Source of the DNA: Lineus longissimus
Lineage: Eukaryota; Nemertea; Pilidiophora; Heteronemertea; Lineidae
Length of the DNA stretch: 64,000 bases
Direction: 5' to 3'
NCBI RefSeq assembly: GCF_910592395.1
Contig: NC_088318.1
Location: forward strand, 5,912,756 to 5,976,755
In this document: positions 24,201 to 34,104 of the stretch, piece by piece
Layout: every line of letters starts with the position of its first letter
Numbering within the stretch: the stretch's first letter is position 1
Notes under the pieces: model-generated
Database searches by the model: none
Told to the model about the DNA's origin: nothing
The model's input: only the letters and a program-made list of their open reading frames with translations
Made by a program: the position numbers and the translations under genes

Positions 24201-25839
24201 TGACCCATCACATATCGGTTCCTAGAAGTATGATCAACTTGTTCAAAATCTACTGGTTTTGTAGCAGTCTCTGCTGATGGCACAGGAACAAATTCTTGAG
24301 CATGAACGTTTAATTTTTCCATCTCTGCTAAGCTGAGGGAATGACCAGCTTCGTCAGAGAAAATCACATCTGTTGAAGAATTTCCAAGACAAGTCTCATC
24401 AAAGGGTAACTGAAATGAAAATGGCAAGATAAGAATTGCATGGACTTTTAAATTCATTTACAAAACAAATTATCACAAAGACCATGCACCTAGATGAATT
24501 CTGATTCATTTCAGGGATGTGAAAATAGATTCTATCTAAGAGTGAGATACATCACAGGCTTTCCCCATTTGAAAACAGCAAGAGAACTGAACAATTCTTC
24601 TGGTGTCCGAAAATCTGGTCGGCTGTGAAGAGCTGAATCACTTTCTCCAAGATATCAAAGATTGTCTTTTAGGAGTAATAACAGCTCTCAAAAGGATTGC
24701 AATATGTATCCGAGTTGTAATCGAGCTTTCAAGAGTGAGATCATAAATGTCTTGATCCTGTGTCACCCCATATCCATATGAAAGCCTGAAGTTTTCTTCA
24801 TGGTTACATTTGATTTATTCACGACAACAACACCCAACATACTAACTTTGCAAGTACTGATAACACTTGCAGGCCAACTAACCTCAACTCCAGCTCTGTC
24901 TCCTTTTTTCGGTCGCATCACCTCACAAATTCTATATTTCTCGTCATCTGGAAGACCGCTAAAGTCTCCAAAAAATAAGCCCTGAAATTTAAACCCAGAA
25001 TTTAACAATAAATTGCCAACTGACTATACTGGAATCATGTAATAGTACATTCGACTATACTGGAATCCTGAAAGCACTATTAAAGCGTTCGAACAAGAAC
25101 AGCGTATCTCCTACTGCCGGCGACGTGATACAAGAACGATCGCTGCTACACAGAAAAGACAGAAAAAGTGACCGAAAATGCATAACCCCTTGGTGCAGAA
25201 GACCGGTGCATCATTCGGCAAAATAACATTTCATGTACAATTGCTGTATGGCCATTGCGGGCAGGCAGAAACAGTAGAAATCTAAAATATAAGTCTGAAA
25301 ATCATGAACTGTGCATTTCAAACGAAATTCTGGCAGATAGCGAAAATAAAATGAAACCGTGACACGGTCAAATGGATATAGGCCAATCACGAAGTTTTTT
25401 TCATATTTTACTAGAATACAAGGCAATTTTCAAACAAATCCGCACAACGTCGGACTCGGAACGAGCCCACCACGACCACTCTGACTCACTAACTTAACTG
25501 AGTTGGTAGTCCAACACATCATAAGTTACCACATTCACTCTGCAGACAGTCTGCTAGACAATTATTAGCGAGGCTGTGGCAGGGGTCAGGTCTGCCTGGA
25601 TATTGTGATTGATGTCTGTCCTAGAAGCACACTCTCATGCTCTGTAGTGTACATTGCAGTGCATATCATGCACGGGCTTGCCTGGCGATGAATCAAAAAA
25701 TGTGGAAAACACCTCAATTTTCGGAGTTGAATTTCTGGCGACTAGAGTCAAACTTATGAAAACCTTAGGGACTGGTGTGCCACTCTTACACGTGTAGTGT
25801 GTTTGTATATTATTTTGCTACCTGATATGAAAAATCCAT
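9260..25839 (-). CDS. USP10: Ubiquitin carboxyl-terminal hydrolase 10 (USP10), 11 coding exons
   Basis: Cysteine protease that removes ubiquitin. In mammals it binds G3BP, limits stress granules and stabilises p53. Exons in order: 25822-25839, 24883-24981, 23110-24409, 21890-21981, 21233-21383, 20501-20616, 16607-16718, 13349-13464, 12073-12436, 10319-10384, 9260-9453. All junctions are GT-AG with matching phase, giving 875 residues (human 798). Seen: an FGDF motif at residues 10-13 (the G3BP-binding motif), a PAM2-like [10 protein letters not shown] at 72-81, KKKRPPGYY near 175, the Cys box [14 protein letters not shown] with Cys499, QEDAEEFL, an acidic insert with [10 protein letters not shown], the His box GGHYT with His824, and IRIDD with Asp841. 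The first exon encodes only MDFSYQ and its GTAGCA donor is weak, so it is the least certain part. The last five introns are invaded by transposons, yet every exon is open. UTR ends are not determined. Confidence 0.95.
10459..11853 (+). mobile_element. Helitron-like non-autonomous element, copy 1 (USP10 intron)
   Basis: Starts ATGGCCAGGGCCATTGTGCT and ends in a hairpin AGCTCACCTC-TGCTAA-GAGGTGAGCT whose last bases form CTAA, matching the Helitron CTRR end. The body is built of roughly 300-bp monomers, each with a 'CCTCTGTGACCTTGA' block (near 10597, 10913, 11214 and 11508), followed by a GAC-rich microsatellite at 11777-11812. It lies between USP10 exons 12073-12436 and 10319-10384. It has one more monomer than the copy at 17343. 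This architecture recalls bivalve pearl/Helentron-type elements (inference). Confidence 0.7.
13029..13290. mobile_element. MITE with TACGCCGTTC ends, copy 2
   Basis: Begins GGGGTACGCCGTTCATAATT and ends AACGAACGGCGTAGGCC. It is an inverted homologue of 7845-8106. It sits in a USP10 intron, about 60 bp from the exon at 13349-13464. Confidence 0.6.
13668..13830. repeat. Dispersed repeat (AGCTCAGAGCGACATGCGCC), copy 1
   Basis: Contains GATGAGCCTAGATGACACCA, TCAACCTGTCAAGCTCAGAG and GTGACGGGTCACA. The inverse sequence occurs at 32420-32612 in a LIPT1 intron, where both ends carry GTGAC..GTCACA-like motifs and AGGCGC. Probably a non-autonomous DNA element. Confidence 0.55.
14174..14545 (+). repeat. 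Dispersed repeat (CACCCGAGTGAGAATATTTC), copy 1
   Basis: Shares long blocks with 42343-42628: CACCCGAGTGAGAATATTTC, AGCCTCGTTTTCACCACAGA, AACCGCTTGGGTTGGTGCAA and TTTTAGAATAGAAATTGATA. AATTGATACC and GGTATCAATT motifs recur inside it. Unknown family, non-coding. Confidence 0.6.
14562..14655 (+). repeat. Short dispersed repeat, copy 1
   Basis: The block CATCCTGACTCTCATGCATT...GCGATCTCAAAACATTGCGG recurs at 32632-32716 in a LIPT1 intron. About 90 bp, non-coding. Confidence 0.5.
17055..20031 (+). pseudogene. piggyBac transposase, disrupted
   Basis: PGBD4-like transposase that would cut and paste at TTAA. The start chosen is [13 protein letters not shown] after the terminal repeat region. Seen: an acidic N-terminal region, then [10 protein letters not shown], and the three catalytic aspartates of the family in [19 protein letters not shown] and [12 protein letters not shown]-terminal Cys-rich zinc-finger-like region ([20 protein letters not shown]) is readable in another frame. 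Breaks: a 1.1-kb Helitron-like insertion after the codons for WTDE (downstream resumes NGQRRDRF), a frameshift near 18785, and a second one near 19880 before the Cys-rich tail. The longest intact piece is 18788-19948. It cannot make a full protein as it stands, but the decay is slight, so the insertion is fairly recent. Confidence 0.93.
17343..18444 (+). mobile_element. Helitron-like non-autonomous element, copy 2 (nested in piggyBac)
   Basis: Splits the piggyBac reading frame between the codons for WTDE and NGQ, so its borders can be read to within about two A residues. The 5' end is ATGGCCAGGGCCATTGTGCT. The 3' end is the GCTCACCTC/GAGGTGAGC hairpin with terminal CTAA. It has one monomer fewer than the copy at 10459-11853 and is otherwise very similar. 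GAC microsatellite at 18367-18400. No target duplication is evident, as expected for Helitrons. Confidence 0.75.
22459..23104. mobile_element. Palindromic TTAA element (piggyBac-type foldback MITE)
   Basis: Flanked by TTAA at 22459-22462 and 23101-23104. The terminal repeats begin CCTCTTGAATCC and continue with GGTGACCGACCAGTCGGTCA. The arms run nearly the full length (about 290 bp each), so it is one large hairpin. No reading frame. The right TTAA overlaps the donor region of USP10 exon 23110-24409, whose GTAAGT occupies 23109 down to 23104. Confidence 0.85.
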
Positions 25840-25975
25840 GATTTTATAAGGTGTTTTCCAGGGTCATGCTTTCCCTAAAAACGCCGACATTTTCAGGCTG
25901 TGCACAGGAAGTTCGAATACGCATGCGCACATGGGAGCGGCTAGACGGCGCCACTGTCGATGTTAGGTATTTTTC
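25840..25975 (-). promoter_or_regulatory. Probable USP10 promoter / 5' UTR region
   Basis: Immediately upstream of the proposed USP10 start. It contains the palindrome GCATGCGC (25921-25928), the core of the NRF1 site, and CAGGAAGT (about 25905), an ETS-type site, in a locally CpG-richer patch. Both are common in TATA-less housekeeping promoters. Inferred from motifs and position only. Confidence 0.4.
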
Positions 25976-26359
25976 CAAAATACCCTATTTCTCATCAATG
26001 TCATAAAGGTGGACGAATAATACGAGTAACCTTAGGTGTATCTATGTGAAATTAACCATCAGTTAGTTATATTCAGGTCTGTATCTGTTTATAATGGTCA
26101 TCCAGTTTTGTAGAGTGAAAATATTCATAATTGTATATGGAGCGCAAACAGACCAAAGATTTCCAACTTATATGGAGCGCCTGTTGTTCAAGAATGAGTA
26201 AAAGTGATAGGTACCTTGTCAGTTTTTGCTAGGTTGTTGTCATTCAGAGTTCGCATTCATATGACTATACATTTGCCATTTGCGTGCACCGTGTCACCAC
26301 CACCAGCTTAGTGACCTCTAAATTCGTCAAAAACAAAATATGACAATTTTATATTATTA

Positions 26360-29300
26360 TTAAGTGTCAGTCCATGATACCACCATGCAGGATCATGCAA
26401 ATGGTGGCAAGGTGGGGGGGTCAACAGATCTAGTTGTAATTTCTACCACAGACCTGTCCTAGGGTACTATGAAGGCTGGTGGATTGGTTTCGAAAATAAC
26501 CCCACAGTTTTGGGGTACGGCTGTTAACCATTTCCTACTCATTTTCCTTTTAAAAAAACATGCATTATCCCTCAAAATAGGCTAAGTCTTTTGTCAATTT
26601 TCGTGCATCAAACAGAATTATCACTAAACACCGCCTATTGAAATTGAAAGTACATGATCTGAGCTACCTTTTCATGCCTTTTGTTTTGCCCCAGGTACAT
26701 TTTAATGACAGGTACAGTACGTACCAAAAACAATGCAATCTCAAATTTCAGTAAAAAGGCAATTTTAACTCTCCTTTAGCTCCAACACTGCAGTTTTTTA
26801 GGTGATGCCACTTCCAGGTAAGGGAGTCAGAATGCTGTTTTTTAATTTGCAAAAGAAAAAAATCCGGCCGCCCTTACGGTTTTCCGGTGAGGGGGTCGAG
26901 TCGCGCCCTTCTCACTGGTGCCCATTTTTTGCCCATTCCCTCAGAAAACTGACGAAATACACATGCTTTCCAAATAAAATTACATTTTTAGGTGTTAGTG
27001 AACCCCCCTCTCCCTTGCCCCTCCCACACACTCCCTCAAACAACCTATTACCCCTGTGGAGGCTTAGCGGTCTTGGCGGCAACGATCACCAGCAACGACA
27101 ACAACAACAACAGTTACAGTTACAATGCATTGTGTACATGCACGTGTACATTGTGTGATAGTCAATTGAAAATGGAACCTGAAAAATCACAGTTGAAATG
27201 TGGATTTGCTGTCATATCCAAGGATATCGAGTGTGGTACTGACGCTTCATACCCCAATGACAAGAGTGTGATCCCCTTGAAACAATGTAAGAAGGACGTG
27301 CACTCCCATTTGATGCGTTGGATGTCCTCCAGGAAAGCCAGTCAAGTCAAAAGTGAATGGGAGCTCATAGCACTTCGTGCTGGCGTGTTTGATATGAGTT
27401 CTCCAGTTCTGGACACCACAATATGCCCGAACCACCGATACAAGTTGAGTTTATCATGGAATCAGCAAAGGAGATGCCAGCACCCACTTCATCAACCCTC
27501 TATTAAAACAAGTCGGAAGCCCAGAAAAGATGGTGGTTCAGTTCATCGAGTGATGTCTCGGGAAATATACATCAAGTGGGGAGTTTTTGTCCCAGTTGGC
27601 TCAGGTAAGGGATCAGTCTCAAAATCACTGAAGTAGAAAAGAAGCAGTAGGCCTGTAATGATACCCACTCTGACTAAACCTAACTTTGGTGCAAAACCAA
27701 CTGAGTGATAACGATTTACCACTTCACTTGTGTTCTTCCTAGAAAGTTGATTGGAGCCTTGGCTTGATGATCAGGAAGTCCCAGTTATGATTCCCTGCCA
27801 GTGCCACTGGAGGTGATGCTTCACTGCCATACAAAATCAGCATGGCCAGTCGCATTATCAAAACAAGTCTATCATCATCATCATGTCCTCACACTATTAT
27901 ATTGCACATCATATTATCATTACCCCCATAATCTGGTGCCTTTTCAGCTCTGTGTAAAGGATGTGAGGCTAAACATTGAGTATCTGTGGCAACTGTAGAA
28001 CCAGAAGTAGAACCAGCACCCATGGATACAGAGGTGAGTTGAATGAAAAAAAAGGGGAGAAGATTCGGGGCAAGCCAAAGTGAATATTGGTTAATTCTGC
28101 CTGCAGCGACTGACTTACATGTAAGAAGGTCACTGATGAGAGAGGAGGGACTAAGCTGAAAACCTTGATGCCATTCTGGCTCCCATCTCCTTGGCAATGA
28201 GGGATTCTAAGCCAAACCTGATTCTCCATCAATATCTTTTTTCAGTCCGCTGTTGCCTCTTCCTCTGTTCAACCAGCCGACGCCTTAGAAAACCCAGCAG
28301 ACGGGACAGAAGGGCAAATTTGATGGGTGATGTTGTTGGAACAGTATCATAAGGACTGCTGGTCAAGCACTCTTGAGCTGGGAGAGAGAAATGATAAGAG
28401 GGTGGAGACAGATTTTCTGAAATGTTGGTCTTTGAGTCATGACTGGGCAGAATTAGCCCAGTGAAAGTTGTCAGCTACACATCAAGAATTCTTGATTTAG
28501 TATGAAAGGGTACGACTTTATTGGATGTACATTCATCAGGCTTGACCTGAGATTTTCCACGCCATTGATTGCAAATGCATTGTTCGCATTCTACAATACA
28601 TCTCTCTTTTTCTAAAAAAAATACATGGTGAATTTCCTAAAACTGTTACATGCTGTGTTTTTGTCTCCCTTGACTAACATAACCTGCAATATGAAGGACA
28701 TCCAGATTTGATGTTCTAGTATATCTAGCGGATGGTTTATCAGATAAAATGCGGGGCTTGGTTAAAAAATGATTTTATAGCGATATCTTGGGATAAATTT
28801 GAACTTTGGCTTTCAGTAAACAATTGTAAATGCCAAGATAGATTTTTAATGTCAGTATACTTAGTAGCGCTAATGTCAGTTTTGAACAACCAAGCCTGCT
28901 ACTGGAAAGTGGGACTCTCTCCTGATACTATCCTGCACTTGGGCCTGACATGTAGTACCGTAAATGAGGTGTTACTAGTATTGGTCCCTCCCTAGTAGTG
29001 GTTAGTAGTGGTTTGGCTATTGTCTGCAAAATAGCCTTTTTTCTATGTATCATTATATTAGCTTGTAAATAAATCACCCATTTGTAAAAAAAAGTGTCCC
29101 TGCTTCTTAGGTGGCAGCACTGTCCTCTGCAGACAGGTACAAGTGTAGCATGTGGAAAGTTGTGATCTCTCCTAAGGGACTGGACAGTACCGTAACTCAG
29201 TTCATGAAAAACTTCCCCATTCCAGTACATGTATATGTACAATTTAGCCAATGCTAGAGCAACTCCAGGGGAACATTTCACCGCCAACCAAGGAGCTAAA

Positions 29301-30576
29301 AACTTCCAATAGCAGTACTCTGACGGTGCAGCCAACTGCAGGGTTGTCCTCATCAAACAGTAATTACAGTAGGAACTGCACCTTTGGTCAATTGGCTCCT
29401 TAGCAATGGAAGGTGTTACTAGTATGTGAAATGAGCACTTCTGCAAGGTTCTTAGGAACAGGATGATCCCTGCATGGGTTGATAAAGATGTATTAGTAGG
29501 TCATACCACATGCCATTCAGGTGCCTTAGCCATGGGGGGGGGGTCCAACCCTTACAACATGCTCTGGCAGCATGACACAGGCTAATGAATGGGTCAACAT
29601 TAGCATCCTCACCAACAGGGGGGTTTCTTTAGGTTTTCGGACTGTAAGAAGGCCTACATGTGGCTTATTCAATTACGTTGCCATCAGGTAGCCCAAGGCC
29701 GAAATGTTATTTGAAATTCAAATTAGCATTTCAGGACCTATGGGGCCCAATTCCCCAAAGGGCTTTCATCAAGGGCAAATTTGTAGTGATGAGCTTGTTC
29801 TTTTTTTGGGGGAAAAATGCAAGTGGAGTTATTTACCGGTAGGCCTACTTAAAATAGGTTAGTAGGCCTAGGCATGGGGGGGGGGGGGGGGGGGGTGATC
29901 ATGGTGGTTGACAATAACTACTAATCCTCATGGCCAGCACCAAGCATAAATTATGTGTTCATTATGCATTTATTTTATAATTTATCAAGTGTACACAAGG
30001 TGGCAGCACTAGCCAATGAGTGTCATTTTGGTGGGAAATAGCACTTTTTCCTTGGTTTATCCTGGGAAAACAGTAAAAGCGGCCGGAAATTTTATTTCTG
30101 ATTTTGATAGTAGGTATCATTACCTTTATCATGTGCAAGCCACAGCATTCAAAGACCTGCAGTGTTGGAGATATGAGCGTCGATAGAGAGCTCTTCCTAA
30201 GCACTGCCCCTAGGTATGCATAATTACTAGGCCTAGCACGACCAAAGTATGAAGTGTTACTCAATGACCTGTTGCAGAATGGAAGATCTCATCAAATACT
30301 TCCATCATAAAAAGGGGGAAAATCCAGCTATTTTTTTTAGTCTCTGCAGGAGTGCCCAACATTGACCCAAAAATACACAAAAAATAGGGGGAAAAAAGCT
30401 AAAACAAGCCCCCTAACTAGGCCTGCCCCTAACTCGGTTGCTAGTGATTTTTGAGAGTCATCAATTGCTGTGTAATGATGTCTTAGTGGAAGGATCTTGC
30501 ATACCTAATCTCGTTAAAAACGGTTGACCCCCACCTTGCCACCCTCTGCATGGTGGTATCATGGACTGACACTTAA
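26360..30576 (+). mobile_element. Putative 4.2-kb TTAA-flanked DNA transposon of unassigned family
   Basis: TTAA at 26360-26363 and 30573-30576. Inside these, a 27-bp perfect inverted repeat starts GTGTCAGTCCATGATACCAC on both ends. After a small indel the match continues as GGTGGCAAGGTGGGGG and TCAAC. TTAA targets are known for piggyBac and Kolobok superfamilies. No DDD transposase is visible. The only coding content I see is the Cys/His-rich gene at 27172-28322. The 2.2 kb after it holds no long reading frame and a 20-G run near 29876. It may be a degenerate or non-autonomous copy; its autonomous partner is not in the window. Confidence 0.55.
27172..28322 (+). CDS. Hypothetical Cys/His-rich protein, inside putative transposon
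   Basis: Not a family I can name. Exon 27172-27604 starts MEPEKSQLKCG and includes ICPNHRYKLSLSW, RRCQHPLHQP and IKWGVFVPVGS. Donor GTAAGG at 27605. The next exon starts at 27948 after TTTTCAG and gives ALCKGCEAKH, then an in-frame TGA at 27977-27979. The same frame stays open beyond the TGA (VSVATVEPEVEPAPMDTE) up to a GTGAGT donor near 28034. It joins in phase to an exon after TTTTTTCAG (about 28246) that ends in TGA at 28322. The paired C and H residues (C..HR, C.HP.H, C..C) suggest metal binding. I recall similar multicopy proteins in other marine invertebrates but cannot name them. The gene may end at 27979, be read through, or be a recent pseudogene. The open frame extends upstream to 26992 without an ATG. 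Confidence 0.6.
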
Positions 30577-31084
30577 TTGGTCCATATAGGGCCTACTATA
30601 GATAGGATAGGTAGCCTATAGGTGAAAGCCTTTTTCCAGGAAAGGTATTAAATATATGGTAGAAGTTGGTCATGGTAAACTCTCGAGTTGCTTTGTAAAA
30701 TTTGTACGTGTAACTATTGGGGCGATTTCCAAATGGATGGTGGAGTGCGGTAATTTTGCAAATCATGTGTGACTATGACTATGAGGTGGAAAGGTTCGTC
30801 AAGATAATGCTGACTCAACACTAATGATGATGATGAGGCTAACTCCTGAATGTATTGTATATCTACAGCCATTTTCAACTTCAGGCAAGCGCCTATTCCA
30901 TGTGAAAATGGCAATCTTATAGTAGATAAAGCTAAATAATGGGTTGTTCAACGAGTTTATCTATAACCTAAGGTGATATTCATCAGTCTTGTGAGCATTT
31001 AATAGGGTTTAAATACTTTGGTGAATTGCAAAGTGTTACTGACTGTTGTGCAAGTTTTGCTATGCTTTGAATTATTTACTTATG

Positions 31085-31209
31085 ACTTGTATCTTTTCAG
31101 ATGTTGAGGAATGGCTTGTATCTTTTCAGATGTTGAGGAATGGCTTGTATCTTTTCAGATTGTATCTTTTCAGATGTTGAGGAATGGCTTGTATCTTTTC
31201 AGATGTTGT
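31085..31209 (+). repeat. Tandem repeat of a splice-acceptor-like unit before LIPT1
   Basis: Unit of about 28 bp, CTTGTATCTTTTCAGATGTT plus GAGGAATGG, present in about four to five copies. Each contains the acceptor-like TTTTCAG followed by ATG. The last copy runs straight into the LIPT1 start (ATG at 31203). Confidence 0.85.
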
Positions 31210-34104
31210 CCATACTGAAGATTCCATTCGACTTAAAAAAGTTTCTGACAAGAATACGACCAGTTCAGTATTCGGTACATAGATGGATGCACCCTCCTCA
31301 AACAAATAAGATCAAATATAAAGCCTACCTGCTTACCTCCCAAAACATTTATGAAAACCTTGCATTTGAAAACTGGCTGTACTCGAATGAAAACTTCGGT
31401 GATGTCAATCTGATGCTGTTGTGGCGCAGTAAACCTTGTGTTGTCATTGGACGGCATCAGAATCCGTGGGTAGAATGCGATGTCTATCAAGCGAATAAAC
31501 GGAAAATTGATATCGCTCGACGCTACAGTGGAGGCGGCACTGTCTTCCATGATCTCGGGAACCTCAACTGTTCGTTTTTCACCTCCCGTTCTGACTATGA
31601 TAGAACCCAGAATTCCCAGTTGATCGTTGATGCTCTTAAGAAGAATTGGGATTTGGATGTGGGCGTTGCTTCAGTAAGAGATGATATATTTTTAGAATCA
31701 TTCTACAAGGTATCCTTTTGGTAAACAAACTATAATGGATTGTCCCAGTATTGTGCATTGCTTTCAGGGACAAGTTGTCCTCATAGGTTGTGCAGTTGTC
31801 TTCACAGTTGTTGTGGAACTGTATGTTCTTGCAGTGATTTTGAAGTACTATTTAACGAAATAAAATCTTTTTGATTCAGAGTGTCCAAATGATCCACTGA
31901 TGCCCATTTGGGACATAGTAAGGAATATTTTGTCCGTAGACAAAACTGATAACCATCTATTCAAACAGTGGTGGCGCCTTGAGCGTGGTATACCACAGAA
32001 AGGCGCTGTAGACCAAAAAATATGTTTTATTTATTTATTTATTTATTTACATGTACACGTATTATAGTATACATGCATATTACATCATCAAGAAGAGTTA
32101 GCACTGATCTTAAAAGTTGTCTTGGGAAAAAAAGCGAGGACGATACTTTGGATGAGTTTACTGGACCAATCCTTTGATTCTTACCAAAATGATTTTGACA
32201 ACATTCTTTGACTGCCATCAGATATCTGGCTCTTCCTCGAAACTTGGCCCGTCCGTAGCTTATCATCATTGTACATTGCTATTCGACGTTGATAAAGATC
32301 TACTTTCTAGTATTCTGCATACGAATTTGGTGAGTTTTTTATTGGAATATACAATCTCCAGCTGATCCATCCTTTTGCTGTCACCAGTTCTAGGGAGATG
32401 ATGCTTAGTCATGACAAAATGTGACCCATCACAGCAAAAGCAGGCGCATGTCGCTCTGAGCTTGACAGGTTGAGACGGACTGTCTGTTCATTTCTCTATT
32501 GTTTGCCTTTTGTGAAATATGAGCACATCAATTACTTCCATTATCTCCTGGTGTCATTTAGGCTCATCTTCTGTGCGACAAGCGCCTGGTTTTGCTGTGA
32601 CGAGTCACAAATGGTCAAGATTGTGTCTTCACCATCCTGACTCTCATACATTTGTGTCACCACTATCGAGTTCGGGTGAGTGAATTAGCGATCTCAAAAC
32701 ATTGCCGGTCAAGATGGTCTTTACTGGTCCCCAAGATAGGTATTTTTGCCAGATATGAATTATTCTGTCTTTTCGTTCTGTCTAGCTTGGCCTCAAAAGC
32801 AATGCAACGGAAAGTGTCCGCTCCAGGGTGAAGAACTTATCGGAGGTCAATCAAGGTCTAACCTATGAGAGTCTCACACGGGCAATTGGTGAAGTTTATC
32901 TTGGACAAGGAGCACACAATGTAGGTTATATATCCTTATAGAAGAACCACCAGTTGGCCTATGTCGGTAATAGGCCACACCTGATGGCACTAAAGCAACC
33001 ACTGCCTTGGGCCCAATTGATAAAAATTTTATTTTTGTTATCCATGACAGAAAACGGTTGTGGCACGATCTTTGGCTGGAATAAGTTTAAGTGTTTTAAC
33101 GACGCGAAAAATTTCTTACTGTTAGTTGTTCATATAAGTTGTCTGTTTCAATCATAAATTACATGTCAATTGAATTGTTAGTATGCAATAGCAGATTTAA
33201 TTCAATAAAATATTTCGTGTTTGAAAATTGATGCCAAACTTCTGCAATATGTGTTGTTCGTACGTGTGCTCGAGCTGCTCTCGATATGTGGCCAATGTGT
33301 TACCAATATTGGCCAATTACGAGCCACTCTATGTTATGTAATGCAAGAGAGTGGTTGAATCACACTACACCAGAGTCGGCCTCTTGAGCACTGACCACAC
33401 AAGATAAGAGACTGATCTTTGGCCAGGAATTCATTGAGACTCAAGCTTGGGGGATTTCTAGTCATGACCGGGTTTCCTGGCCTAAGACAAATCACTTGGT
33501 GTGTTCTGCTGAATCTGACTCTCCTTTAGACTTCTTTATCATCACAAAATGTCATTTTTGACATCATTTGCATGATTGAGGGAAATTGTTCCAGATGTGT
33601 CGGGGAACTCCCACAGCTAGTTGTGACCATATCTTTCATCATGGAGTTGCTGCTGAATGTTGACTGATTTCATCGTGTCTGAAGTATGTCGAACTCTTTT
33701 TTCAGGACACAGTACTGGAAGTGGTCGACCCTACCTCAGAAACCCTTTTCCCGGGCATCGGAAAAATGTCAGATGAGCTAAAGACGTGGTCAATGATTTA
33801 TGAGAGGACTCCAAAATTCAGCGTAGGACGAACATTTTCTCAGAAGATGTCAAACCAATCTCAAACATTGAAACTTCATTTAGAAGTGGAAAAGGGACTT
33901 GTAAAGAGTGTGGAACTTCATATGGACAGAACTGAGGCCGTAAAACTCTGGTTTGCTGAGTTAGAATCTCAGCTAGTTGGTTCCGTGTTTCTGTGGGACG
34001 CAATTGAACATAAGTTACGGAATTCTCTGTCTGCGGAAGGAGTCGATCAGGACTATGTCTCATGGGTGATAGAATGTATACAAAGGCTTTTTACACTGAG
34101 ATGA
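31203..34104 (+). CDS. LIPT1: Lipoyl amidotransferase LIPT1, mitochondrial, 4 exons
   Basis: Transfers the lipoyl group to E2 subunits of the 2-oxoacid dehydrogenases in mitochondria. Exons: 31203-31709, 32222-32329, 32786-32920, 33706-34104, all phase 0 with GT-AG borders; 382 residues (human 373). Seen: a basic, amphipathic N terminus (MLSILKIPFDLKKFLTRIRP) that fits a mitochondrial presequence, the family motif RRYSGGGTVFHDLGN at residues 106-120, KISGSSSKLG with the conserved lysine Lys176, AYHHCTLLFDVD, and SETLFPGI. The start at 31203 follows an acceptor-like TTTTCAG, so a 5' non-coding exon is likely. An in-frame ATG at 31140 lies inside the repeat and would add 21 residues. The introns hold dispersed repeats (32420-32612, 32632-32716, 33088-33350). 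Confidence 0.94.
32420..32612. repeat. Dispersed repeat (AGCTCAGAGCGACATGCGCC), copy 2, in LIPT1 intron
   Basis: Inverse of 13668-13830. Its two ends (TGTGACCCATCACAGCAAAA and GCTGTGACGAGTCACA) are imperfect inverted repeats, supporting a short DNA transposon. Confidence 0.55.
33088..33350. repeat. Dispersed repeat paired with 46985-47222 (inverted)
   Basis: Shared blocks in opposite orientation: AATTCAATAAAATATT, TGGCCAATGTGTTACC against GGTAACACGCTGGCCA, GAGAGTGG, and GTTTTAACGACG. Non-coding, within the last LIPT1 intron. Confidence 0.5.

Noticed and set aside
27172-28322. Selenoprotein reading of the in-frame TGA
   Set aside because: The TGA is not in a Cys-like redox position and no SECIS-type structure was recognised downstream; readthrough or decay is simpler.
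28928-29446. 172-codon minus frame inside the TTAA element
   Set aside because: No motif, odd composition and no splice partners; likely chance.
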